Origin: Accumulibacter sp.
GTDB lineage: Bacteria > Pseudomonadota > Gammaproteobacteria > Burkholderiales > Rhodocyclaceae
Assembly (NCBI RefSeq): GCF_023806635.1
Contig: NZ_JAMTDQ010000078.1
Span: forward strand, 1 to 64,000
Reading direction: 5' to 3'
Length of the DNA: 64,000 nt
A program made the position numbers and the translations under genes. Under the pieces are notes generated by a model that saw only the letters and a list, made by a program, of their open reading frames with translations, did no database searches and was not told where the DNA came from. Below, one piece after another: positions 43,656 through 52,257 of the stretch; position 1 is the stretch's first letter, and every line of letters starts with the position of its first letter.

Positions 43656-44105
43656 TCAGTGCAGATCACCCGCCTTCACCCGCTGCAGACGGAACACCTC
43701 GATTCCCTCGTCGAGCAGTTCCTCATATTCCTCGGCAGTGGCGACGCCACGAATCGAACGCTCGGGCGCCTCGACGTAATGAATCCGCCGCGCTTCCGCG
43801 GCGAACTCGTCGCCGACATCCTCGCACTGGGCAAGCAGCATCTCCGTCAGATGGCGAAGGGCCGGCAGCGACCCGGCACCGCCACCGACTGCCGGCGCAG
43901 CGACCGGCGGTGGACGGCGAGGCGAATCCGCCTGCGTGCCGGAACGTCCGAGATGCACCGTCGACGGCACGCGCCGAATCTCGACCGAGCCACAATGCGG
44001 GCAACTGACGAGACCGGCTGCCAGCTGGCTGTCGAAATCCTCGCGTGACTGGAACCAGCCCTCGAACTGATGGTCGTGCCGGCATGCAAGGTCAAAGATG
44101 ATCAT
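43656..44105 (-). CDS. DUF1178 family zinc-ribbon-like protein
   Basis: A 149-residue protein beginning MIIFDLACRHDHQFEGWFQS, the diagnostic start of DUF1178, with a CPHCGS pair and a preceding cysteine in LACRH suggesting zinc binding. The C-terminal half (LRHLTEMLLAQCEDVGDEFA, then ATAEEYEELLDEGIEVF) is also typical. Function is unknown. It lies directly downstream of two tRNA genes on the same strand and 42 bp from tRNA-Leu; an upstream extension runs into those tRNAs and is rejected. Confidence 0.9.
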   Translation of the reverse strand: MIIFDLACRHDHQFEGWFQSREDFDSQLAAGLVSCPHCGSVEIRRVPSTVHLGRSGTQADSPRRPPPVAAPAVGGGAGSLPALRHLTEMLLAQCEDVGDEFAAEARRIHYVEAPERSIRGVATAEEYEELLDEGIEVFRLQRVKAGDLH

Positions 44106-44146
44106 CGGGACCCGGAGCGCGAAGCGCGCAACAAGAGACGTGGACG

Positions 44147-44233
44147 TGGTACCCGGAGCCGGGGTCGAACCGGCAAGGCCGCAAGGCCGAGGGATTTTAA
44201 GTCCCTTGTGTCTACCAATTCCACCACCCGGGC
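44147..44233 (-). tRNA. tRNA-Leu (anticodon TAA)
   Basis: The minus strand folds as a class II tRNA: acceptor GCCCGGG pairs with TCCGGGT, an anticodon loop CTTAAAA gives TAA, a long variable arm with CCTTGCGGCC follows, then TTCGA in the T-loop and encoded CCA (44149-44147). Length is 87 nt with CCA. Confidence 0.95.
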
Positions 44234-44243
44234 GCCGCAGGCC

Positions 44244-44249
44244 ATTATA
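44244..44249 (-). promoter_or_regulatory. Consensus -10 for tRNA-Leu
   Basis: Minus-strand TATAAT sits 11 bp before the 5' end of tRNA-Leu, in the 70-bp spacer between the tRNAs, so the Leu gene may have its own promoter. Confidence 0.45.
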
Positions 44250-44267
44250 CCTGCCCCGAAATGGAAG

Positions 44268-44296
44268 AAGGGAAAGCGCCTGCGGCACTTTCCCTT
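44268..44296 (-). terminator. Hairpin between the two tRNAs
   Basis: A 13-bp stem with one mismatch (44268-44280 with 44284-44296, loop TGC) lies just 3' of tRNA-Gly on the minus strand. There is only a weak pyrimidine run after it (CTTCTTCCATTT), so it is a possible terminator or processing site. Confidence 0.4.
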
Positions 44297-44303
44297 CGCA
44301 ATC

Positions 44304-44379
44304 TGGAGCGGGAAAAGAGTCTCGAACTCTCGACCTATACCTTGGCAAGGTATCGCTCTACCAACTGAGCTATTCCCGC
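44304..44379 (-). tRNA. tRNA-Gly (anticodon GCC)
   Basis: A 76-nt cloverleaf on the minus strand: acceptor GCGGGAA with TTCCCGC, D-arm AGCTCAGTTGGTAGAGC, anticodon loop TTGCCAA giving GCC, T-loop GTTCGAG and encoded CCA. Confidence 0.97.
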
Positions 44380-44784
44380 GTACAACGCCTGCCTGCGCCC
44401 GGAAAAGGCGCCTCGCCGATGGCCGCACCGCCACCGCCGGACAGGAGCGGCACGGATTATCCACAGGCGGGACAGCGCTGTCAACCCCTCGACACCCCGC
44501 GACGGCCCGCCCGCCCTCCCAGTTGGACCGCCGCCGATGCGCGTCTTGCCCTGGCCCGCGATGGCCGCAGCGGCACGCGGCTGGCGTAGCGAAGACGGAG
44601 CACGTGCACCAGCCCGATGCGGGCCCCACCACCGGCCGCGGCAACGGGCAGGCGCCCGATCCCGCGGCCGCGGCGTGCAGATGCAAGACGGCGGGTGTTT
44701 GGGCATAATGCCGTTCCGGGGGGAAGTTGGCAGCCGTCAGCAGCCCTTGACGTCACCATCAGCGAATCGAAAGGAGAAGTACCG
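44380..44784. other. Gap between tRNA-Gly and csgG-like gene (405 bp)
   Basis: No supported gene. It holds CATAAT at 44704-44709 as a plausible -10 for the lipoprotein gene, and the upstream tRNA promoter on the other strand, for which I cannot name clear hexamers. Confidence 0.45.
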
Positions 44785-45651
44785 ATGCCCTTGCCCAGTC
44801 CGCAGCGTTCTGCACGGGTCGCACTTGCCACCACCGCCGGCCTGCTGCTCGCCGGCTGCGCCCAGATGCAGATGGGCTCGCCCGACGCGAAGACGACCGC
44901 CACCGGTTCCGCCGCTGGCTCGACCACCGAGAACGCCAGCAGCCAGCTCGAGAAATGTGCCAGTTCGCTCGGCACGGTGGCCGTCTACGAGGACACGAAC
45001 GCTCCCTGGTACGGCATCCTGACCGGGCAGATGAAACTGGGATCGACAAGCCCGGTGCTCAAGCTGCTGATCCAGCAGTCGAACTGCTTCGTCGTCGTCG
45101 ACCGCGGCCGGGCGATGAACAACATGATGCAGGAGCGCGCCCTCGAGCAGAGCGGCGAGCTGCGCCGGGGCTCGAAGTTCGGCAAGGGGCAGATGGTCTC
45201 GGCCGATTACACGATGAGCCCGACGATCACCTTCAGCAACAACAACGCCGGCGGCATGGGCGGTGGCCTGGGCGGCCTGAGCCGTGGCGCCGGGGTACTC
45301 GGCGCGGTCGCCGGCGCGGTGAATGTCAAGGAGGCGAGCACGCTGCTGACCCTGGTCGACAACCGCTCGGGCGTGCAACTGGCGGCAGCCGAGGGCAGCG
45401 CGCGCAACATGGATTTCGGCGCCATGGGGGCGCTTTTCGGCGGCGGCTTCGGTGCCGGCGGCGGTGGTTATACGAACACTGCCGAAGGCAAGGTGATCGT
45501 TGCCGCCTTCACCGATTCCTACAACAACCTGGTGCGCGCGGTGCGCAACTACAAGGCACAGGAAGTCAAGGGCGGTCTCGGTACCGGCGGCAACCTGGGC
45601 GTCCAGGGTGCCCAGGAAGCGCAGGGCGGCAAGGGCAAGAAAACGAAGTAG
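44785..45651 (+). CDS. CsgG/HfaB-like outer-membrane lipoprotein
   Basis: A 288-residue precursor. The lipobox LLLAGC lies at about residues 25-30, so it is lipidated. The body resembles CsgG-type secretion/assembly lipoproteins: VLKLLIQQSNCFVVVDRGRAM, DYTMSPTITFSNNNAGG, a glycine-rich loop (GGMGGGLGGLSRG) and the long GALFGGGFGAGGGG segment. The family usually forms oligomeric outer-membrane pores or anchors for curli or surface layers. The start has AAGGAG eight bases upstream. No curli genes are in the window, so its substrate is unknown. Confidence 0.8.
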   Translation: MPLPSPQRSARVALATTAGLLLAGCAQMQMGSPDAKTTATGSAAGSTTENASSQLEKCASSLGTVAVYEDTNAPWYGILTGQMKLGSTSPVLKLLIQQSNCFVVVDRGRAMNNMMQERALEQSGELRRGSKFGKGQMVSADYTMSPTITFSNNNAGGMGGGLGGLSRGAGVLGAVAGAVNVKEASTLLTLVDNRSGVQLAAAEGSARNMDFGAMGALFGGGFGAGGGGYTNTAEGKVIVAAFTDSYNNLVRAVRNYKAQEVKGGLGTGGNLGVQGAQEAQGGKGKKTK

Positions 45652-45722
45652 GCGCGGGCACGGCGACGGCGCTCCAGCCTCCGCGTATCGCGACAGCTGC
45701 CTCAAAGACCGGCAGGCCAGTC

Positions 45723-46412
45723 ATGCCAGACGATGCGGCGGGCGGCAGGACCGCATCCCGGCCGCAGCGGCCGGCCGCCCCTGCGGCCGCCGCCGAACAC
45801 GCGGCCGCAGGGTGCCGGCTGTTCCTTGCCGTCTGGCCGGCGGTCGCCGAAAGGGACGCACTCCTGCACCGGCAACAGCAGTGGTCGTGGCCACCCGGGG
45901 CGGCAGCGATCGCCGGCGAGCGCCTGCACCTGACGCTGCACTTCCTCGGTTCGCTGCCACGGCAGCGACTGGCGGAGCTGGGCAACGGCCTGCAGGTCGC
46001 CTTCGAGCCATTCGAACTCGTCCTCGACCGCGCCGAGATCTGGCCGAACGGCCTCGTCGTGCTGCGTTCGGGGTCGCCGGCGGCTGCGCTGCAGGCCTTG
46101 CACGGCCGCCTCGGCGACGCACTGCGGTCGCTCGGCCTGATCCCCGAGAGGCGCCGCTTCCGGCCGCACGTGACGCTGGCCCGCCGCGCCGCCGGCAGCA
46201 TCCCGCCTGTCGCCGCCGCCGAAGTGCGCTGGCAGGTGAACAGCTACGCGCTGGTCGAATCGCTGGCCAGCGGCGCCGGCGGCTACCTCGTCCACCGGCG
46301 CTACGGCTGCGGCCACCGCGCCGCGCCGGGGGGCGACGATGCCTTCTTGACGAACGGGGAAACACGGCCCAATGCCGAGCTTTCACCACCGCTGCGCGAC
46401 GCCAGCGGCTGA
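45723..46412 (+). CDS. thpR: RNA 2',3'-cyclic phosphodiesterase
   Basis: A 229-residue 2H-phosphoesterase. Its two HxTx motifs, HLTLHFLG (near residue 76) and HVTLARR (near 151), flank the active site. RLFLAVWP is the usual first strand. It hydrolyses 2',3'-cyclic phosphates of RNA to 2'-phosphates. The N-terminus before CRLFLAV (about 35 residues, alanine-rich) is longer than typical, so the true start may be later than the ATG at 45723. It begins 72 bp behind the lipoprotein gene. Confidence 0.88.
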   Translation: MPDDAAGGRTASRPQRPAAPAAAAEHAAAGCRLFLAVWPAVAERDALLHRQQQWSWPPGAAAIAGERLHLTLHFLGSLPRQRLAELGNGLQVAFEPFELVLDRAEIWPNGLVVLRSGSPAAALQALHGRLGDALRSLGLIPERRRFRPHVTLARRAAGSIPPVAAAEVRWQVNSYALVESLASGAGGYLVHRRYGCGHRAAPGGDDAFLTNGETRPNAELSPPLRDASG

Positions 46413-46422
46413 AGGAGTGCCG

Positions 46423-47403
46423 ATGTCGCACGCTCGTGCGGTCAGCCTGATGATCCTGGTCACCCTGCTCTGGAGCATCGCCGGGGTCGTCGCGCGCCAC
46501 CTCGACAGCGTCCACAGCTTCGAGGTCACCTTCTGGCGCAGCCTGTTCAACGCCCTCGCCCTCGGCTGCGCGCTGAGCCTGCTGCGCGGCCGGCGATTGT
46601 GGCGCAGCCTGGTCGACGGCGGCTGGCCGCTCTGGTGCTCGGGTGTCTGCTGGGCAGTGATGTTCACTGCCTTCATGCTGGCGATCACGCTGACCAGCGT
46701 CGCCAATGTCCTCGTGGCGATGGCCATCGGGCCCCTGATCACCGCCCTCTTCGCCCGCCTGTTCCTGCAGCACCGGCTGCCGGCCCGCACCTGGCTGGCG
46801 ATTGCCGCGGCCGGCGCCGGCATCGCCTGGATGTTCGGCCAGGAAGCCGGCACCGGCCTGTCGCTGACCGGCAGCATCGTCGCGCTGGCGGTGCCCGTTG
46901 CGGCGGCGCTCAACTTCACCACCCTGCAGCATGTCGGACATCGCCGCCGCAGCGAAGACGCGGCGGTGCCGCAGGACATGCTGCCGGCGGTCTTCATCGG
47001 CGCCGTGCTCTCGGCCGCGTGCACCCTGCCGCTCGCCCATCCGCTGCAGGCAACGCCGCATGATCTGGCGTTGCTGGCGCTGCTTGGCGTCGTCCAGTTG
47101 GCGATTCCCTGCCTGCTGGTGGTGCGCCTGTCGCGCGAACTGGCGGCTCCCGAGATTGCCTTGCTCGGACTGCTCGAAGTCGTCTTCGGCGTCACCTGGG
47201 CCTGGCTCGGTGCCGGCGAGCAACCGAGCGGCAGCACGCTGACCGGTGGCGCGCTGGTTCTCGCGGCGCTGGTCGGCAACGAAGTGCTGGCGCTGCGCGG
47301 CCTTGCCGGCAACGCGCCGCCGCGTTTCGCCGGCGGCTCGCCGGCCGCCCGGCGCGACGGGACCGGAATTCGCTTCCCTGCTGCCGGCGATCGCCACCTG
47401 TAA
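46423..47403 (+). CDS. EamA-family drug/metabolite transporter
   Basis: A 326-residue membrane protein with ten hydrophobic helices, made of two EamA repeats (ILVTLLWSIAGVVARHL, and about residue 155 SIVALAVPVAAALNF). The end of the second repeat (LLGLLEVVFGVTWAWLGAGEQPSGSTLTGGALVL) is typical. It presumably exports a small metabolite; the substrate cannot be predicted. GAAGGAG lies 7 bases before the ATG, and thpR ends 10 bp upstream. Confidence 0.88.
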   Translation: MSHARAVSLMILVTLLWSIAGVVARHLDSVHSFEVTFWRSLFNALALGCALSLLRGRRLWRSLVDGGWPLWCSGVCWAVMFTAFMLAITLTSVANVLVAMAIGPLITALFARLFLQHRLPARTWLAIAAAGAGIAWMFGQEAGTGLSLTGSIVALAVPVAAALNFTTLQHVGHRRRSEDAAVPQDMLPAVFIGAVLSAACTLPLAHPLQATPHDLALLALLGVVQLAIPCLLVVRLSRELAAPEIALLGLLEVVFGVTWAWLGAGEQPSGSTLTGGALVLAALVGNEVLALRGLAGNAPPRFAGGSPAARRDGTGIRFPAAGDRHL

Positions 47404-47414
47404 GGCGGCCCGGC

Positions 47415-48017
47415 TCAGGCAGCCATGTATCGCCCCGGTCGATGGTTGATCGCCAGCGTCAGGTTCAGCGTCGCCGCGCCAAGCAACGAGACGAGGATTC
47501 GCTCGAGCGGCAGCATGGCCAATGAAGCAGCGATGATCGCCAGATCGATCGCCAGCTGGAGGTAGCCCGCACGCCAGCCGAAACGCTCCTGCAACCAGTG
47601 CACGACGATGTTCAGCCCACCGAGGCTGGCCTGGTGACGGAAAAGGATGATCATCGCCATGCCGGCCAGCAGTCCGCCCATGACCGCGGCGTAGAGCGGG
47701 TCGACGCCGGCGAAGCTGACGCAGCGCGGCAGCAGGTCGGTGGCCAGCGACAGCAGGGTGATCGCGCACAGCGTCTTGACGGCAAAGGCGTGGCCGACCC
47801 GGAACCAGGCGAGCGCCATGAACGGCAGGTTGATCGCCAGGAACAGGGTGCCCAGACTGATGCCGCTGGCGTAGTGGGCGAGAAAGGCGAGTCCGACCGT
47901 GCCGCCGGTGATCAGCCCGGCCTGCTTGAGCAGGCCGAGGCCGAGCGACCCGACGAGGGCTGCCGCCGCCAGCGCCTGGACGTCCTCGAGCAGGCTGTGG
48001 CGCGGCGCAGTTTTCAT
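47415..48017 (-). CDS. YitT-family membrane protein
   Basis: A 200-residue protein with about five hydrophobic helices. The YitT/DUF161 features are LKQAGLITGGTVGLAFLAHYASG near the start and HQASLGGLNIVVHWLQ later. Some YitT proteins move organic acids, but the family is not well characterised. Convergent with the EamA gene (11 bp). Confidence 0.8.
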   Translation of the reverse strand: MKTAPRHSLLEDVQALAAAALVGSLGLGLLKQAGLITGGTVGLAFLAHYASGISLGTLFLAINLPFMALAWFRVGHAFAVKTLCAITLLSLATDLLPRCVSFAGVDPLYAAVMGGLLAGMAMIILFRHQASLGGLNIVVHWLQERFGWRAGYLQLAIDLAIIAASLAMLPLERILVSLLGAATLNLTLAINHRPGRYMAA

Positions 48018-48046
48018 CGGCGGCAGCGGCGCCGGCGGCTGGCGGC

Positions 48047-49177
48047 TCAACGAGGACGTCGCCGCGACAGGTCGAGCCCGATGCCGCCGGCATCGCTGGC
48101 GGGGTAGCTGGCAGCGTAGCGGTAGCGGCGCTGCAGGGCGCTCGACGACCACATCTCGTTGAACTCGCTGCGGTAGTTGAAGTGCAGGCGGACGTCGCCG
48201 CCGCCGTCACGCAGCACGCGTGCGATCGCCTCGCCATCGGGATGGCGGAACTGCTTGCCGTTGCTCGACACCAGCCAGTCGCGACAGTGCAGGGCGCGCA
48301 CCAGTTCGCTGCTGGTGTTGCCACGGCTGCCATGATGCGACAGCTTGCAGGCGTCGACGGCCAGGCGGCCACCGCCGTTGCCGGGCAGCCGCGCCAGCGA
48401 AGCGAGCAGCACTTCGGCGAAGGCATCGCCGGTGAGCAGTGCGCGGCGCCCGGCGTACTCGGCCAGCAGGGCGATGCTCGAGCCGTTCGGACGTGCGCGA
48501 TCGGCCCTGTAGGGCCGCGCCGCGAGTTCCTCCGGATCCGGGTCGCCGAGCAGATCGTCCGCCTCCGGCGTGGCATCGTCCTCATCGAGACGACCGGCGT
48601 CGTCGGCAGTGGCGACGCCGGGGACGATTCCCGCCTTGCGACACGCCGCCTCCCAGGCCGGCCGGAGCGCGTCGAGCTGCTCCTGGTACGGCGACAGCAG
48701 GGTCAGCCGCATGCCGCCCGGCAGGGTCAGCTGCGGCAGCGGTCCGCTTTTCGGCACCAGCAGCGCGCCACCATGCACGACGGCATTCCAGCGCTGGCGA
48801 CCGTGGGCGACGATCAGGTCGCTCAACTCCTCGCCCTGCAGCGGCCCGAGCGTGTCGTCTGCGGCAGCCGGGACGACGCCGCCCGGGCTGAGGTGCATGT
48901 AGCCGTTGAACCAGATCTCGCCGAAGCTGACGCCGAGGCGGGCACTCTCGCGCAGGAGGGCGAGCGTGCCGCCGATGTGGTCGTTGTCGACGTGCGTCAC
49001 CAGCAGCAGCTCGAAGTGGCGCTGGCCCTCCGGCAGCGCCAGGATGCGCTCGCGGATGCGCGGGTAGACCGCCGCCGTGCCACAGTCGATCAACAGGCGA
49101 TTGATCCGCCGCCCTTGACCGTACTCGAGCCAGATCGCGTCGCCGTACTCGGCCGGCAACAGTTCGATGCGATACAT
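48047..49177 (-). CDS. MBL-fold hydrolase (ComEC/Rec2-like), CHAT partner
   Basis: A 376-residue soluble metallo-beta-lactamase-fold hydrolase. The metal motif HVDNDHIGG (His62, Asp64, Asp66, His67) is intact, as is ALLTGD further on, and SHHGSRGN supplies the later His ligands. It resembles the hydrolase part of ComEC/Rec2, with no membrane segments. Such proteins cut phosphodiester or other ester bonds. The start at 49177 is 34 bp downstream of the CHAT gene on the same strand, so they form an operon. Substrate unknown; nuclease or nucleotide hydrolase activity is a guess from the fold. Confidence 0.82.
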   Translation of the reverse strand: MYRIELLPAEYGDAIWLEYGQGRRINRLLIDCGTAAVYPRIRERILALPEGQRHFELLLVTHVDNDHIGGTLALLRESARLGVSFGEIWFNGYMHLSPGGVVPAAADDTLGPLQGEELSDLIVAHGRQRWNAVVHGGALLVPKSGPLPQLTLPGGMRLTLLSPYQEQLDALRPAWEAACRKAGIVPGVATADDAGRLDEDDATPEADDLLGDPDPEELAARPYRADRARPNGSSIALLAEYAGRRALLTGDAFAEVLLASLARLPGNGGGRLAVDACKLSHHGSRGNTSSELVRALHCRDWLVSSNGKQFRHPDGEAIARVLRDGGGDVRLHFNYRSEFNEMWSSSALQRRYRYAASYPASDAGGIGLDLSRRRPR

Positions 49178-49211
49178 GTCGTCACTCCTCGTCGGCGCTC
49201 GTGGCGCCGCT

Positions 49212-52082
49212 TCACAACCGCCAGCCGACGTCGCCATAGGCGGTCAGGCTCAGGGCGAAGCCGTCACCACCGGCAAGCAGGCGCCGCCGCGTGGCGAGAA
49301 AGACCTCGCCGAAACTCTCATCGCCGCCAGCCGCCGCCTGCAGCGCCGCCAGCAATTCGGCGACGAAGGTGACGGCGCGCCGGCCGCGGATCGTCGCCAG
49401 CGTGCCGATCACCAGGGCGGCGCGCTCGCGCTTGAACGCCTCGACGAAGTTGAGGAAAGGCACCTCGCTGAGTTGCGTGCTGCAGCCGAGCAACAGCACC
49501 ACCGGCGCCGCCGCGGCCGGCCCGGCAACGTACGAGCTCTCGAGTTCGGGACGGGTCAGCAGCACACCGCCGATCTCCAGCCCGCTGATCCCGGGATGCG
49601 CCGGGTCCTCCTGCGAATGCGGCAGCAGCAGGAGCAGCGACGGCGAATCCGCGGCGATCGCCCGCTCCCATTCGGCCCAGTCGCGCACCGTCCGCGCGCT
49701 CTTCGCGGACTGGCGGACGGCGTCGAGGAGGCCGCCGGGGTCGCCGAGATCCTGCGCCCGCACCCGCTTGCTGGCGCCGACGAGCACCGAACGCAGGACA
49801 TCGAGGCGATCGCCACCAGGCCGCGGCAGGCTGATCGTGTAGTCCGCTGCGCTCGTCGCCGCCATTTCCGGCTGCCGCTCGATGACGCAGCTAAGCCCCC
49901 AGAAACGCAACGGACAGTGGACGCTGCGATCGTCGCGGTGCGCACACTGCTCATGGCTGCCCTCGCCGAGCAGCGCCGCGCGTGCGTTCGGACAGAGGGT
50001 CGCGCCGGCCTGTGGCAGCGGTGCGGCGTAGAGAATCTCGACCGGCAGCCAGGCACCGGCACGCGCCTCGACGATCTGGATGCGCGCCCCCTCGGGCACC
50101 CGGCCCTGCAATGGCGCCGGCATCGCCTTCAGGAGCGAACGCCCGTAACGCGCGAGTGCGTCGAAGAGCTGCAGCAAAGCCGGATCGTCGAGCGAGCCGC
50201 GCGCGGCCGTGAAGCTCGCCTCGGCGGAAAGCAGCGCCTTGACCTCGTCGACCAGCCGGTCGATGCCGAGCGGCTCGCGGAAGCTGACCTCGCTGCCGAC
50301 GACGGTGGTGAAGCCCGCCTGGCCACTCGCCGCGTGATTGACGACGATGGCGGCATCGAATGGCGGCGCCGCCGGTGACGGGTCGAAGGACGCCGCCACC
50401 CGGTTCTCGACGGTCAACGCCAGTCGTCCGTCGGTTCCGGCGAGCGGCGAGGAAAGGATCAGCGTCTGCAGGATCCGTGTCTCATGGACGATCAGGATGC
50501 GAGCCCGGTACTCGTCACGCACCCCATGCGTGCGGAAGCTCAGGCGACAGGCCTGGCTGTCGCCCTCCGCCGGCAGGAACAGGCGCCCCTGCTGCGGCGT
50601 GTGCAGGCGGCCGCTGGCGCCGCGTACCAGCGGAACGAAGAAGAGGTCGAGCCAGTGACCGGCGTCCGATGGTGGCAGACGGCCACTCGGAAAGACCTCC
50701 GGGGCGCTGAGCACCTGCGCCCGCGGCAGCCCGATGTCGAGATCGATGACGTAGGCCCGGTCAACCGCCAGGCGATCCTCGACGCGCAGCGGCCGGGCCG
50801 CGTCGCTGACGTCGATGACACAGCCGTTGAGCCGCCGCTGCTCGCCGACCCCGCTCGCGGCATCGCCGGCGCCGTCGCGGGCCGCCGCCTGCGCCGTCAG
50901 TTGTTCCCCGCGCGATCCGCCGAGTCGACCCGCGAGCGCACTGCGCAGGCGAGCCAGTTCGCTGGCTTCACCGGCATCGTCCGCCCACGAGGTGCGTGCC
51001 GTACTGGCGGCCAGCGACCGTGCCAGCGCCGCCACCTCGTCGCCGAGCGGCCCGCCGCTGCCGTCCGCCGGCGACCGTGCGCTGGCTCCGCCGACCGGTG
51101 ACCGGGCTGACGACAGCAGCCGATCGACCTGCTGCGCCAGCCGCTGCGCCACCGCCGACAGGCGAGCTTCGCTTGCCAGCCGGCGCGAGGCGATGAGCAG
51201 CGCCGGTTCGCCGCCGGCCTCATCCTGCGCCGCCGGCAGCGCCCGCTGCAGCGCAACGTCGAACGGCAGATCGCGGGCGAGGTGCGCCAGCAGCGATTCG
51301 ATGGACTCGCCCTGCCGCTCGCGCTCGACCGCGGCAACGCCGACGCCACCCGCCGACACCTCGGCGCACAGGGCAGCGGCGAGCGGCAGGATGCGCTCGC
51401 CAACGGTGCCGGCGCCACCGAGCACCAGCACGCTGGCGGCGCGCAATCGTCGCGTCGACTGTAGCACCCGCGCCAGGCCGCGCCGCAGATCCTCCGGCAG
51501 CAACAGCAACTGGCAATCCTCGCCGGGCGCGACGATGCGCAGCAGCTCGGGCCAACGGCTGGCCGCCAGCGCGGCCGCCAGATCCGCGGCGCGCGTGTCG
51601 CCGACGATGGCGATGCGCAGCGGCCAGTCCCAGCAGATCGCTCGCTGCGGCCCGTCGAGACGCAGGTAGGCCGAACTCGCGAGATCGCCGCCATTGCCGA
51701 GGAGCAGTCCGAACAGCCACGGCAGCTCCGGCATCATCGACCAGCGGTCGGCGCCGGATGGCGGCTCGATCTCGAGCCGCAGCAGCGGGCGCCCGCCATT
51801 GCCTGCTGCCGGCCGGGACTCGCTGAAGCCCTGCCAGGCAGCGACGAATTCCTCTGCCGGCGGCAGAGCGAGGCCACCGTCGGCGATCGCCGACAACACG
51901 GCAGCGAGACGCTCGAGCCGCAACACGGCGATTTCGCCAGCGGCGGCGCCCAGGCTGCGCGCGGCGGCGAGCGGGGGCGCATGCTCGCGCCCGACACCGA
52001 GCAGGGCCGCGGCGGCGACGGCACGGGCGAACGACTCCTGCGGCAGAGCGGCACCCCAGGCCCCGAACAGCGATCGGCTCAT
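49212..52082 (-). CDS. CHAT-domain caspase-like protein
   Basis: A 956-residue soluble protein. The C-terminal 250 residues match the CHAT (caspase-like) fold: His822 in LLLPHSQED and Cys867 in LLLGCSTQLSE form the catalytic dyad. Residues about 150-330 (RIAIVGDT, SVLVLGGAGTVGERILPLAAAL, LPFDVALQRALPA) look like a second, degenerate CHAT-like unit without the dyad. The middle (430-720) is mixed beta-rich and may be the sensor. The start has GGGAGGGAA upstream. CHAT proteases are often effectors in abortive-infection or signalling systems. No TPR or NTPase partner is adjacent; the only co-encoded gene is the MBL hydrolase. Confidence 0.78.
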   Translation of the reverse strand: MSRSLFGAWGAALPQESFARAVAAAALLGVGREHAPPLAAARSLGAAAGEIAVLRLERLAAVLSAIADGGLALPPAEEFVAAWQGFSESRPAAGNGGRPLLRLEIEPPSGADRWSMMPELPWLFGLLLGNGGDLASSAYLRLDGPQRAICWDWPLRIAIVGDTRAADLAAALAASRWPELLRIVAPGEDCQLLLLPEDLRRGLARVLQSTRRLRAASVLVLGGAGTVGERILPLAAALCAEVSAGGVGVAAVERERQGESIESLLAHLARDLPFDVALQRALPAAQDEAGGEPALLIASRRLASEARLSAVAQRLAQQVDRLLSSARSPVGGASARSPADGSGGPLGDEVAALARSLAASTARTSWADDAGEASELARLRSALAGRLGGSRGEQLTAQAAARDGAGDAASGVGEQRRLNGCVIDVSDAARPLRVEDRLAVDRAYVIDLDIGLPRAQVLSAPEVFPSGRLPPSDAGHWLDLFFVPLVRGASGRLHTPQQGRLFLPAEGDSQACRLSFRTHGVRDEYRARILIVHETRILQTLILSSPLAGTDGRLALTVENRVAASFDPSPAAPPFDAAIVVNHAASGQAGFTTVVGSEVSFREPLGIDRLVDEVKALLSAEASFTAARGSLDDPALLQLFDALARYGRSLLKAMPAPLQGRVPEGARIQIVEARAGAWLPVEILYAAPLPQAGATLCPNARAALLGEGSHEQCAHRDDRSVHCPLRFWGLSCVIERQPEMAATSAADYTISLPRPGGDRLDVLRSVLVGASKRVRAQDLGDPGGLLDAVRQSAKSARTVRDWAEWERAIAADSPSLLLLLPHSQEDPAHPGISGLEIGGVLLTRPELESSYVAGPAAAAPVVLLLGCSTQLSEVPFLNFVEAFKRERAALVIGTLATIRGRRAVTFVAELLAALQAAAGGDESFGEVFLATRRRLLAGGDGFALSLTAYGDVGWRL

Positions 52083-52257
52083 CGTTCCCTCCCTGCCAGA
52101 CCTTCGTCATCGCCATGCGGCCGCCAGGGCACCGGCAGCCGCGCTCCCGCCTGCCGCCGGCCCTGGACTGCGCTGTCACCCGGCGGCGGCACGCGGCAGG
52201 CCAGATTATGCGGCAAATCGACGATCGTGCGCGCCGGCCACCACCGCCGGCAGCCAG

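Noticed and set aside
44955-45722. Extension of ThpR upstream to 44955
   Set aside because: That part lies inside the lipoprotein gene in another frame and is Arg/Gly/Gln-rich.
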